From: Rhynchopus euleeides
Lineage: Eukaryota > Euglenozoa > Diplonemea > Diplonemida > Diplonemidae
Direction of reading: 5' to 3'
Assembly (NCBI GenBank): GCA_963210315.1
Contig: OY723257.1
Coordinates: 310,001-374,000 of the forward strand
Length of the DNA: 64,000 bases
Shown: piece by piece, positions 8,620 to 19,541 of the stretch
Layout: each line of letters opens with the position of its first letter
How positions within the stretch are numbered: the stretch's first letter is position 1
Program-made: the position numbers and the translations under genes
The notes under the pieces: model-generated
What the model saw: only the letters and a program-made list of their open reading frames with translations
Databases searched by the model: none
What the model was told of the DNA's origin: nothing

Positions 8620-10540
8620 CCAGGACCCTTAGGACCCAAGGACTTAGGGACGCCGCGCGAACGGTCTACTATTGAAGTGATCAGGCTCCGTCGCCCATCG
8701 TATGCATCCCTCCGATGGTAATGTACCGCTTTCTACGTTGTCACGAGCACCTTGTACGGAAAACGATCGAACCTCACTCGCTGAGGGGATCCGCCTGCCT
8801 CGGCCGTGTGCCGCCGTCGTGTGGTCAGCCTCGTGATTCTTGGTGTGCCCTATCGACAACATGCCTGTCTCTCCAGTTGCCGCACCCGGCGAGAGAGTTG
8901 ATGCGTCTCAACCCGGCGAAACTAAGGGGGCAAAGGTTGCACACAGCCCCGCCTGTGCTGCAACCACCCGCTCTTGGCTGACCCCCGACGTCTGGTGCGT
9001 TTCCCACTCCGGGTATTTGAATCCTCACCCTGTACCTCTTCGGGATCCTCCATCCCCTGGGGAACCCTTCCCCTCGAGGCTTCTTCACGTCTCCGACATA
9101 TTGGTGTGTGCCCACATGACCCTTCTTCCTGACATCCTCGATGTCGTTTTGCACCCCGGGCGATGCACTGAGACGGCCGTATCCAGGTAGTCAGTGGCCA
9201 TGCCCAGCCCCTCAGCGTGACAGTCCTCTGGTGCGCTCCCAGCACCACCACCGCGACGCTCGTGCATATTCAGCCACCATGACCCGGCAGCTCTCGCCTG
9301 GGGACAGGGCTCGGCGGATCGAGAAATCACAGTCTAAAACTCGCCTCCCAGCTCCTCCGCAGCAGTCTACTGTCCGGCCGTCTTAAACTCTCGCCCTTCG
9401 GGAGCCCGGCCAACACCCGGTGCTTTCCGGCGTGATCTCGATCGCTCTGTGGCTCTCTGTGTCCTCTCCGGTCTTCGCTGGCTGCGAGCGAGTTGCGGGG
9501 TGAAGCCCAACGCGCCTCTTCATGGCGCACTGGAGACGCTGCATGGAGTGCCCAGGGGTAGGTGTGAGAGGTGCCGGCCCTTCTGGGTGAACGAGGGCGA
9601 TCGCGCGCACTGTCGTCTCCTGAACTCCGCTCGAGCGGTGGACAACACGTTCCTGCGGCCCCCTTCCCACTGGGCTGATCCCCACTGTACCTGCCCCATC
9701 GCCCGCCTCGTAGACAGCGCATCAAACGGAGGCCCTGTGGCCCCACGTGGCGTCGATTCAGTGGTAACGCCCGGACTCAGTGTGGAGGGCGTATTTCCCG
9801 GTGCGTGAGGAAATTCGAGGCCCTGGAGGTGTGGGCATGCCAGAAGGATTCTCGGAGTCGCCTTCTTAATGAGAGAGGTGAGTCCCCGCGGACCGGAGCT
9901 TGTCGCACGCTGCAGTCGCTGTTCGGGCTTGTCGAGTAGGCTGCTGGGTACTCGGGAAGACTGGCCGACTGCCCCCCAACCTTGTGGAATGATCTCGGCC
10001 CGCTGCCATGGCTGCGGTTTCGGTGGACCCCCTCAGCGGCGGCACCGCTGACACAGGCGATGCGGACGCGTCTCTCAGTCGCTGCTTCTTTTGCTCCCCG
10101 AGCAGTGCAGCTTGGGAGAGCGTCTCGGCTGTGTTGGATACCTGATCTCTGTGTATGTCCCACGGCACCTCGCAGGTGTCCAGTCAGCAGCTCCCCTTCC
10201 CTGCATGGAACTGTGAGGTCGTACGTCTCAACACCGGGCCCCAGACGCCCGGAACTCCCCCTGACCCCTGTGAATAATGCAGGCTTGAACGTGTGTCCCC
10301 CGGAAGGAAGACTATGCTTCGACGGAGTATGCCCCGCTTGGGGCGTGTGCGGGCATCCGCTTGACGCCGGGGTGCGCGTAGTCGGCATTCGCGCAGATAA
10401 GCTGGGCACGACAGACGTGCCGGCTTCTCGGGGGCGTGTCCGGGGGCGTTGCATTGGTACACGAAAACTGTCGCCCTCGGAAAGCTCACGTCGCGTCACC
10501 GCGCTCGAGCTGGATCTGGCAGGCTGTGTGTGACAGGCCA
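8620..10540. other. 1.9 kb non-repetitive stretch, no recognised gene
   Basis: Both strands carry several medium open frames, the longest being 9777-10595 on the minus strand. Their translations are Arg/Ser/Pro-rich, lack any motif I recognise, and overlap one another on both strands, as GC-rich non-coding DNA does. It is the only sizeable unique segment between the two 1.47 kb repeats. A non-coding RNA gene or a diverged spliced gene cannot be excluded. I see nothing firm. Confidence 0.4.
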
Positions 10541-10554
10541 CCCTTCCGCCTTCA

Positions 10555-11610
10555 GGTGCCGTCGCTCGGGCAAAAAGGGTGTATTTCTCAATCAAGAGAG
10601 TATGCCCCTCACGATTGTGGCACGATTGTGTCTCCCCGGGTCAGGCTCGGTATTCCAGTCGAAAGCGTAAATGCCCCTCGGCACTGTGCTGGGCGGGGTT
10701 GTGTCTCGGTCAGGAGAGGAGGTGCCCCTCAGGCAAAATCCTGCGTCTCGCGGTCGGGAGTGAGTGCCCCTCGGCAGGAATGTGTCTCGGCCAGGTGTCC
10801 CTCAGGCAGGGAATGTAATGTTTCGGCCCGGTGTCCCTCGGGCATGAATGTGCGTCTTGGCCAGGTGCCCCTCAGGCAGGGTGCCCCGTAGGCGGAAGTG
10901 TATGTCGCGGCCAGATGCCCCTCAGGCAGGGTGCCCCGTAGGCGGAAATGTATGTCTTGACCAGGTGCCCCTCGGGCAGGGTGCCTCGTAGGCGGAAGTG
11001 TATGTCTTGGCCAGGTGCCCCTCGGGCAGGGTGCCTCGTAGGCGGAAGTGTCTGTCTTGGCCAGGTGCCCCTCGGGCAGGGTGCCTCGTAGGCAGAGGTG
11101 TCTGTCTTGGCCAGGTGCCCCTCGGGCAGGGTGCCCCGTAGGCGGAAGTGTGTGTCTTGACCAGGTGCCCCTCGGGCAGGGTGCCTCGTAGGCGGAAGTG
11201 TCTGTCTTGGCCAGGTGCCCCTCGGGCAGGGTGCCTCGTAGGCGGAAGTGTCTCTCTTGGCCAGGTGCCCCTCGGGCAGGGTGACTCGTAGGCAGAGGTG
11301 TCTGTCTTGGCCAGGTGCCCCTCGGGCAGGGTGCCCCGTAGGCGGAAGTGTGTGTCTTGACCAGGTGCCCCTCGGGCAGGGTGCCTCGTAGGCGGAAATG
11401 TATGTCTTGGCCAGGTGCTCCTCAGGCAGGGTGCCCCGCAAGCGTAAGCTGTAGGTATGTCGTGGCCAGGTGCCCCTCAGGCAGGTAATGTCTCGGCGAG
11501 ATGCCCCTCGGGCAGGAAAAATGCGTCTCGGCTAGGTGCCTCTCAGGCAGAAGTGGGTGTCTCGGTCCGATGCTCCTCGGCAAGATCGTGTCTCGGTCAG
11601 GAAAGTAGGA
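10555..11610. repeat. 50-bp satellite array
   Basis: The unit is 50 bp, with CCAGGTGCCCCTCGGGCAGG followed by GTGCCTCGTAGGCGGAAGTG and a TGTCTTGG-type end. From about 10870 to 11440 it is regular; the edges (10555-10870 and 11440-11610) hold degenerate units. It shares the GTGCCCCTCGGGC core with the 40/44-bp satellite in the 1.47 kb repeats and abuts copy 2 of that repeat. The 189-codon open frame on the minus strand is a product of the repeat. Confidence 0.9.
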
Positions 11611-12037
11611 GTTGGATATCACTGACGTCACTTTGCTGCATCAGTATCGACCCATTTATCAGCACCCGACTGTTGCTCTTGGTCCCGCCTTTGTCAGCGC
11701 CTCTGTGACGGAACCTCCAGCTGAAGTATGCGTTTGGAAACCTTGAGCGCGATCAAGCGTGAAGCAGGTTTTCGGCGAGGCGCGGTGATAGTCTCGATGG
11801 CTGATGGGAATGTCCTCAATCCGCTGCGGCCACGGGCGCAGCGCTGTCCCGCTGTCACGTTCATAAGCGGCGGAGGACCACCTTGAACACCACGGCGTCA
11901 TCATCCCCATCTTTTTGCGCCCCTCCTTCGTGCTGATCCCCCCGTGCACCTCGCCGTCACTTATTAGAACCAGTGCGTGGGGGTGTTGTTGTCCTCAACC
12001 GCGGCTTCAGCCCTCTTGAGACCTGACACGAGCATGG

Positions 12038-12718
12038 TGTGAGGGTCGTCTTCTCGGTCGGGATTTGGTGCCCCTCGGGCAAGATTGTGTATCTCTCGGT
12101 CGGGAGAGCGGGTGCCCCTCGGGCAAAAGTTTTGTCTCGGTCAGGAGAACAGGTGCCCCTCGGGCGAGATGCTGCGTCTCTCGGTCGGGAGAGTGGGTGC
12201 CCCTCGGGCATAGTTTTGTCTCGGTCAGGATAACGGGTGCCCCTCGGGCAAAACTGCGTGTCTCTCGGTCGGGAGAGTGAGTGCCCCTCGGGCAGAATAT
12301 TGTCTCGGTCAGGAGAACAGGTGCCCCTCGGGCTAGATGCTGCGTCTCTCGGTCGGGAGAGTGGATGCCCCTCGGGCAGAATATTGTCTCGGTCAGGAGA
12401 ACAGGTGCCCCTCGGGCAAGACTGCGTGTCTCTCGGTCGGGAGAGTGGGTGCCCCTCGGGCAAAATTTTTGTCTCGGTCAGGAGAACAGGTGCCCCTCGG
12501 GCGAGATGCTGCGTCTCTCGGTCGGGAGAGTGGGTGCCCCTCGGGCAGAATATTGTCTCGGTCAGGAGAACAGGTGCCCCTCGGGCAAAACTGCGTGTCT
12601 CTCGGTCGGGAGAGTGAGTGCCCCTCGGGCAGAATATTGTCTCGGTCAGGAAACCAGGTGCCCCTCGGGCAAGACTGCGTGTCTCTCGGTCAGGAGAGTG
12701 GGTGCCCCTCGGGCAGGG
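12038..12718. repeat. 40/44-bp composite satellite, copy 2
   Basis: This is the counterpart of 395-1075, with the same order of unit types. The unit order is kept unit for unit, so the whole block was copied rather than the two arrays expanding separately. Confidence 0.85.
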
Positions 12719-12973
12719 TAGAATGCTGCGTCTCTCAGACGGTCAGATCGTGTGTCCCTCAGACAGGAGAGGAGGTCTCGGTCGCTAAAAACGCGCCCCC
12801 TCGGGCAGAGTGGTTGTGTCATCGCTGTTGTGTCACACCAATTGCCTCTCGGGCGGTGTGTCTTTTTTGATTTGACAACTCCGGTTTGGTGTACCTCGAT
12901 GAGCTTACCTTACCTTGTCGTCGGACACAACATATCATCGTTGTCCCAAACCCCGTAACCCACGTGAAGTGGA

Positions 12974-13063
12974 TCATCTGAAGTGCAGAATGAGGTGGAG
13001 CAGGTGGAGCACGAAACATAAGTAAACCATAGCAAGAGAGGCCAGCAGCAGTCCCGAGTCCAT
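12974..13063 (-). CDS. 29-codon hydrophobic small ORF, copy 2
   Basis: It is the counterpart of 1331-1420 in the second 1.47 kb repeat. Because the surrounding DNA is equally well preserved, its integrity is not evidence for function. Confidence 0.2.
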   Translation of the reverse strand: MDSGLLLASLAMVYLCFVLHLLHLILHFR

Positions 13064-13115
13064 CGCGTTCCTCGTAGCATTTCCCGTACCACACAGGTGT
13101 GTTATGTGCAAAAAA

Positions 13116-14115
13116 TATCGGTGTGGCACCCCAGAGGGCCCGATTTTCGGTTTAGTCGGCCGAAAAAAAAATTTCTTTTTTCGGCCAAATTTTCTTTTCC
13201 GACATGTCGAAAATCCGGCCACCCTGGGGCAGCAGCCTGGACTGGTGGCCACCCCAACCAAAAAAAATCGAAAAAAAATCCGAAAAAAATCCGAAAAATA
13301 TCGGTGTGGCACCCCAGAGGGCCCGATTTTCGGTTTAGTCGGCCGAAAGTGTCACTTCAACTCTGCCGCTCTTTCTCTACTGTTGATACTTCGTTTGATG
13401 CGTTGACGCTTCCACACACACTTACAAACCCACTTGCCTGATGAAGGGGGTGGTGTGTAGAGCACGTTTGGCAGAGCTGAATGACACTTTCCGCGCGAAA
13501 GTCGTGTGCGTAAAAAAAAAAGTTTTTTTTCGGCCAAATGTTTTTTTTTCGACATGTCGAAAATCCGGCCACCGTGGGGCAGCAGCCTGGACTGGTGGCC
13601 ACCCCAACCAAAAAAAATCGAAAAAAAATCCGAAAAAAATCCGAAAAATATCGGTGTGGCACCCCAGAGGGCCCGATTTTCGGTTTAGTCGGCCGAAAAA
13701 AAAATTTTTTTTTCGGCCAAATTTTTTTTTCCGACATGTCGAAAATCCGGCCACCCTGGGGCAGCAGCCTGGACTGGTGGCCACCCCAACCAAAAAAAAT
13801 CGAAAAAAAAATCCGAAAAAAATCCGAAAAATATCGGTGTGGCACCCCAGAGGGCCCGATTTTCGGTTTAGTCGGCCGAAAAAAACAATTTTTTTTTCGG
13901 CCAATTTTTTTGTTTTCCGACATGTCGAAAATCCGGCCACCCTGGGGCAGCAGCCTGGACTGGTGGCCACCCCAACCAAAAAAAATCGAAAAAAAATCCG
14001 AAAAAAATCCGAAAAATATCGGTGTGGCACCCCAGAGGGCCCGATTTTCGGTTTAGTCGGCCGAAAAAAAAATTTTTTTTTTCGGCCAAATTTTATTTTT
14101 TCGACATGTCGAAAA
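13116..14115. repeat. ~184-bp satellite array with an extra DIRS right end
   Basis: Four to five units with spacings of 182-186 bp are interrupted at about 13345-13512 by a segment matching the right terminal repeat and flank of the DIRS-type element (7905-8075). The part 13116-13580 parallels 7680-8135, so this is a duplicated section of the element's right border or the remains of a second copy. Each unit carries the palindrome CGACATGTCG and an A-tract/T-tract junction. Confidence 0.8.
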
Positions 14116-15518
14116 ATCGGTAATTCAGTACCCCGGGGGGGTATGGAATCTGGGAACCTCGACCTGGCGACTACGGGTGACTACGCGCGACTACGACACA
14201 ATGCGATTTTTTGCGAAAAAATCGATTTTTTTCGAAAATCTTACTCTCTTTTCCCCAGCCGAAAAACCGCGCGTAAATCGCCTAAAAGTGACTAAGAATG
14301 ACTAAATTTCCATACCCCCATTAATTCACTTTTAAATTGTTTTTCTAAAATGGCGGTTTGTTAACAAATAACATTCAGAGTAAATACGACTGTAACACAG
14401 GGTTAGCACACAAAGGCACAGAGCGAAAGGCCCCCAAAGCACCCGATCACCACCTCTTCCTTTTCGGCAGACGGTCTATTTTCGTTTTCAGCACAACTCT
14501 GTGTGAGTGGAGAGCCACATACCACTAAGCTGCAACCAAACGTGCTCTACACACAGCCCCATCATACAGACGAAGAAAAGCTTCGGGGCATATTTGGCTG
14601 CAGAAGTGTCAAATGAAGTTCGCAAAAGGACATAACCATATTTTCTTTGGCCGCGGTATTGAACATACTGAAGGCATCACAGCCCTCACACATGCATGTG
14701 ATTGACCAGGCCATTTTTTTTTGTGGCGGCACCTGACAGAGGATTTCCCCAAGAGGAGGATAAGGGTGGTTCGCGAAACACCCTGGAGGGACGCAGCTCT
14801 CAGAGCAACGTGCCCGCTCCACGCTTGTTTGCGATTCCCCTTCCACTGTCTCGTGTGACGGCTCGCAAAAAAAAAACGTGCTACATGTTGCACTTTCTGG
14901 CCGACGTCTCATCCGTCAGCACAGTCAGCAACAACCCTGGATGGGGTAACTGCGAATTCATTTTAGTGGTTTTGACTACTCGTCTCTGGGCGGAGAGGCC
15001 CAACAGCGTGGTCCATTTTCAACGATTTTGAACAATTCCCGGCCCAGTGAGAGGGGCCTGCTGCTTCGTGTTCTTCTGAACACACGGCGGCAACACATTG
15101 CCTATTGTCGCCTCTTCCTCTCGAAGACGCTTCCACTTCAACTTTGTTTCAAAACAACACCGAGACAATCGATCACAAGAAGTGCGGGAATTGCGCTTTC
15201 CGGGTTTCCCCAGTGGATATACTTTCGGACATTGGTGACCCCCTCCCCGAATGCAAGTCGCTCAAGTTTAAAGCTTAGAAGACCCACCCCACCCCACCCC
15301 ACCCCCTCCTGATCCCCCCCTGCCCCCCCTGTCTCACCTACTGGAGTAGGTTGCATGAGACTCGGAAAAATATTCAAGTGCGAACCCTCCACCCTGCATC
15401 CCAACAGTCAGCAGATCAAGAGAGAAGGTGTCTGAAAGGCGCCCCTTCGCAGCCCTTTCCGAGTCCTAAAGCCTGATGGGGGCGGATGAGACGATCTCGC
15501 GATGCACACATGCGCACC
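14116..15518. other. Intergenic, no gene seen
   Basis: It contains a short inverted pair, GGGGGTATGGAA near 14138 and TTCCATACCCCC near 14310, which may be ends of a 180-bp foldback sequence. A diverged DIRS-type end lies at about 14488-14570 (GCTGCAACCAAACGTGCTCT). A stretch near 15025-15080 (ATTTTGAACAATTCCCGGCC) resembles ones near 26550, 51880 and 56340. No reading frame looks coding. Confidence 0.5.
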
Positions 15519-18500
15519 TTACATCTGGACGACGCCAGGGTGGCCGTCGGGGCAGCGGTCGTAGCAGCAAGGGTTACCTAACCTCCCCCCGGTGCCACAC
15601 TTGTCGGGGCTGTTTTTCACGCTCTCGTAGCACGGGTCCCAGTCACCCGTGTTCATGGTGGTGCACCACGTCATGTACAGCTCTTGGCCCAGCGGCGCGG
15701 TGAAGTTGTAGCGGATCTGTTGAGTCGTGTGGTGGTGGTGAGAGCATCTTGGGGGAGGGGGGATGAAGCGTGCTGGCACGACATGCTGGCAAGGATGAGG
15801 CGTTGGAAGCAACCTGATACCGGCGGGCATGGGCATACTTCGACGAAGTGCGCGTGACCACTGTCAACAGTTGTCAGTTTCCGGTGGTATTCCCGGGATT
15901 TAGTCTTCAGCGTGTTCACCTCAAACGGGTTGATGTACACCTGCATGTGTGATGATGGACGTGAGGTGCATGCGGTGCATGTGAAGGCAGGACATGGCGA
16001 CACGGGCAATGTGTTTCTACAGTTTTGCAGGAACAACCCGTTGCACGCTCGTTCTGCACAAATGAAATCGTACAGCGGTGAAACCCTGTCACACATACCG
16101 TGTGCTCGTGGCCTCCACCCGCCAGCAGCTTCAGCACCGCCCCGTACTGCACCAGCCGAGTCTCTGCAATGATGTTTTTGATCTCCGTGATCTCGGACCC
16201 CATGATCAGCTCCTCCACAGCCTTCACCTCCTTCCAACTCGACGACCCGTGCTCGTGCACAGGCATGATGGGGTAGCGCTGCCGCACGCTCCCAACGCCC
16301 TCGATCTCGGGGAAGATGACCCAGTGCCCCGAAGCACGCACCTGCAAAGGGGCAGGGGGCGAGGGGGTGTGCAGGAGGGTGGTGTGGTCGCAGACAGGTT
16401 TGGGTGTGTGTGACTTTCTCGCCGCAACATTATTTGCCGTTCGCTCAGGCAATGCCTCCGAGATCACAGAATTGACGCATAGAGGAGCAGGAGCTGCGAC
16501 ACACTTGGGCAGTGGGCAGAGGCAACAGGCGGACATACCCTCTTCGCTTCGCCGTTCTTGTTCTTCACAAAAGTGACACCACCCGACGTGTCGGCAGGGT
16601 CCGGGTTGACCTGATCCTTGAAGAAGGATTCGGGAATGCGGAAAAACTTGTTCTTATTCGACCCCTGCAAGGGAGCGTCGATGCTGCGGCCAGTCGCACC
16701 GCCACCCTGCACCTGCCCATAGCCTGGGTCCGTCGGGTTGTAGTAGTTGATATCGTAGGGGTTCCAGTTGGAGAGCGGGGTGGTGTACACAATCTCCAGT
16801 GGGATAGCGTACGACCACCGCTGCGACCAGCACTTCTTGTAGCGGCAAAGCGTCCCGTCCCAGACACACTTCGCACTGGTTGCACCCTTTTCCACCTCGT
16901 CGATGCCCCACTGCTTGTGGTTCCCACAGGTCGCCCTGTCCTTCAGGGTCCTGCAAAGGATGAAGCGCTCTTTGTCGATGTCGGTGGCAAACGCCTCGTC
17001 CGTTCCTGCCAGCTCGTGGCACGCCTCCTGTGGGCTCACCTTCGGGTGTGTCGTCTGTGCCGCAAACATGTAGTCGTTGAAGCCGCGCTTCTTCTGCCTG
17101 TTGCCCATCGCGTCCTTCTCAAGCATCGAGTAGTACCGCGTGTAGCGTGCTGTGTTCAGCGTCGTGCTCCCGTTGTACGTCCCGCAGAGGGGCCCCAGAG
17201 ACCTGTCCTCGAGGAAGGCCTTCGGACCGTCAAAGCCAGGCACGTTCTCCATCAGCTGGTCGATGTACTCCTCATAGGTGCTTCCCTTCGTCCACGGCCC
17301 CGTGGGGTCGAACTCACCACGCATCGCCGGGTGCAGATCGAACAGGGCCCGGTTCGACATGCCCACCTGCTCGCGCGTCTGCGGCTTGGTCACACTCATC
17401 TGAACGTGCATGTCGTTCTTCACGCGGAAGCGCTTCGTGGACACGTTCTCGTTGATGGGCACGCAGTTGATGCGGTAGAACCACTGCCCGATGCGCGGCT
17501 CGAACACATCACCCGTCTTCGACTCGATGATAGAGCGGAACGAGGTGGGCAGGTAAGGGAGGTTCTCGCGCTGGTCCTTCTGCCCGTTGTTGAACAGGAA
17601 GTTGACTTTGTTGTTCAACTCCTCCCACGTGTTCGCATCGATGTGGTGCCGGTCCGACGCGAAAGGTTCAACAACGTTGTCCTGTGCCTCTGCCCACGTC
17701 CCCTCCAGGTAGCACAGGTTAGCCTTGAAGTACTTTTCGTAGTCACGGATCGTTTTGTCCTGGTTGTGGAATGCACGGAAGTACTCACGCATCTCTTTGA
17801 TCTGCTCGTCCACGGTCCCCGTCACACTCGGAGGCACAGGTGGGAAGTCCAGCTCGCGAGACTTCGGCGGCCAGCTCCCGATATACTGCTCGACCGTGAG
17901 GGTGTCGTCAGGCTGCAGCATCGAGTAGTCGTTGTGGCGTGTTGTGAACTGCACCCCGTTCAGCACAGCCCCAAACTCGCCCATCCCGATGGTGTACTTG
18001 AAGTCCGCGTGGTTGTGCATGTTGGCAGGACCGGTACCCACGTAACTCTCCACGAAGTACGGGTCTGTGCCTTGCCTGCGAGAACGCGTCACCGTCAACC
18101 CACTGTTGCCCTGCGCACGCACGCGCTCCTGCGTGCGCACCTCGTATGCAATGAGCTGGCGTGTGATCGCACCGACAGCACCTTTCAGCCGCTCCACAGA
18201 CGCGGAGTCGACCTGCTGCCCGGAGGAGGTCACGCCGTACTTCGACGGGTCGTACAGCGGACACTGCGCCATCACCTCACGGACCGGGTCCAGGACACGC
18301 ACTTCAATTTTGACACCGCGCCCCCAGTCGGCTGCCTGTGTCTTGTACGGCCCGTCGCCCTGAGGGTTCCAGCAGTACTCCTTGCGCTCCACCCCTTGTG
18401 TGCCGGACTTGTCCGACGCGAAGTAGTACACACCTGCCTTCGACGGGGTGTAGGTGAAGTTCTTGCCAGATGTCTCCATCCCCTCCAGATCCAGAAGCCC

Positions 18501-19541
18501 TGCAAGCAGCTCTGCGTCGACAAAGTCGCAGTCCTTGAAATGCTGCTCATCCTTCATCAGGAAGATGTTACTCGACTTGTCGAAGCCACGCCAGAACACC
18601 AGCGTGTCACCCACATAGGCGTACATCGGCTCCATCTGCATGGAACGTGTCCACCGGCAGTTCTGGTTGGTCACTTCACGCAGGGCAACCATGTTGGGCA
18701 CACCCACACCGCCTGGGGGGCCCACGGGCGCAGCAGGGCCTGTGACACAGATGTCACCGATGTTACGACGACGCACGTACCGCACGAGCGGCGTGTACAC
18801 CCACGTCACGTTCGGCTGGAAGGAGCAGTACCCGTCACGCCCGGGTGTGCCCTGCACGTTCGCCACAGACTCGTTGACCTGCATGATCAGGTCGCGCAGC
18901 TCCTGCAGCTCGGCACTGCCTGCTGCAGGGCCGGGAGGTGTCGGCGGTGTGGGTGTCGAAGGCGCAGGTGTCGGCGGTGTGGGTGTCGGTGGCGCGGGTG
19001 TCGCCGGGAGTGCCGTGCTGCCAGGAGGCACCGGTGTCTGCTGAGGCGGGGTGCCCGTCGCCGGCGCGTTTGTCGCTGGCGGCGCAGCCGTCCCTCCCGT
19101 CAGGGGGCACCCAGAGCAGGTCCCCACCGACACGACCTGCGAGCCGACGGTGTCCAACCGTGACCGCAGCTCCTGCACCACCGTCTCCAGCTGTGTGACG
19201 CGAGCCTCGGCAGCCACAAGGCGCGCCTCCGTCGCGGCATCCACACCTGTGCGCTGCTCCTCCAGCCGCCGCCAGAGAACACCGTTGCTCCACTTGATCT
19301 CGTCCACAGCGTCAGAGTACTCCCCTGTGATGCCCAGCGTGCGCAGGATCCCTGCAACAGGGGTGGCGGCCGTGTCTGCCACACGCACCACCCCGTACTT
19401 CGTTGTCATCTCGCAGTTCGACTCAGTCACGTGCATCCAATCATCGGACGACTCGTCAAACCACTTCCCGGCAAGGCGCGGGCACGACGCGGCTGAAGCA
19501 CTGGCCAGCAGTAGTGCGAAGCACACGCTGGCGTGCAGCAT
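15519..19541 (-). CDS. Secreted phytocyanin-like multidomain protein A (4 exons)
   Basis: Exons on the minus strand are 19541-16539, 16341-16099, 15940-15839 and 15716-15519. All introns are phase 0 with GTAT donors and CAG acceptors, giving about 1181 residues. I start at 19541 because a signal peptide (MLHASVCFALLLASASA) begins there. Residues 20-92 form a small domain with IKWSNGVLWRR. Next come a coiled coil, CxxC (142-145), a Thr/Pro linker (150-205) and a collagen-like GTPGRDGYC. Residues 305-418 resemble a phytocyanin fold (YVGDTLVFW, CDF, AGVYYFASD, EYCW), but the copper-ligand Cys is absent. A long region rich in conserved His follows (NHADFKYTIGMGEFGAVLNG, DRHHID, QRWSYAIPLEIVY). 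The short exons encode PIMPVHEHG, GHAHFVE and a cysteine-rich tail (PCCYDRCPD). The function is unknown. From memory it resembles long uncharacterised secreted proteins of marine invertebrates and algae; that needs a search. Confidence 0.85.

Larger units (their letters stand above)
11644..13115. repeat. 1.47 kb direct repeat, copy 2
   Basis: It is nearly identical to 1-1472, with only scattered single-base differences. It is followed directly by ~184-bp satellite DNA, whereas copy 1 is followed by an unrelated A-rich stretch. Confidence 0.9.

Noticed and set aside
8620-10595. Ribosomal DNA spacer or a protein gene
   Set aside because: No rRNA sequence was recognised, and the overlapping frames on both strands lack motifs.
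10872-11441. 189-codon repetitive protein on the minus strand
   Set aside because: The 50-bp period is not a multiple of three; the open frame is a by-product of a stop-free repeat.
395-12718. Regular GTGCCCCTCGGGC repeats as a CRISPR array
   Set aside because: Spacers are themselves repeated, the context is eukaryotic and there are no cas genes.
1-13115. 1.47 kb direct repeats as long terminal repeats of an LTR retroelement
   Set aside because: The coding region between them is DIRS-type with its own inverted ends at 3128 and 8075. There is no LTR-type integrase or primer site, and the repeats contain satellite DNA.
14123-14330. MITE bounded by GGGGGTATGGAA and its mirror
   Set aside because: Only 12 bp are mirrored, no flanking duplication is clear, and an adjacent G-run could produce the match.
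16512-19163. 883-codon open frame on the plus strand opposite protein A
   Set aside because: It is the antisense shadow of a GC-rich gene. Its translation is Arg/Val/His-rich without motifs, while the minus strand encodes conserved domains.
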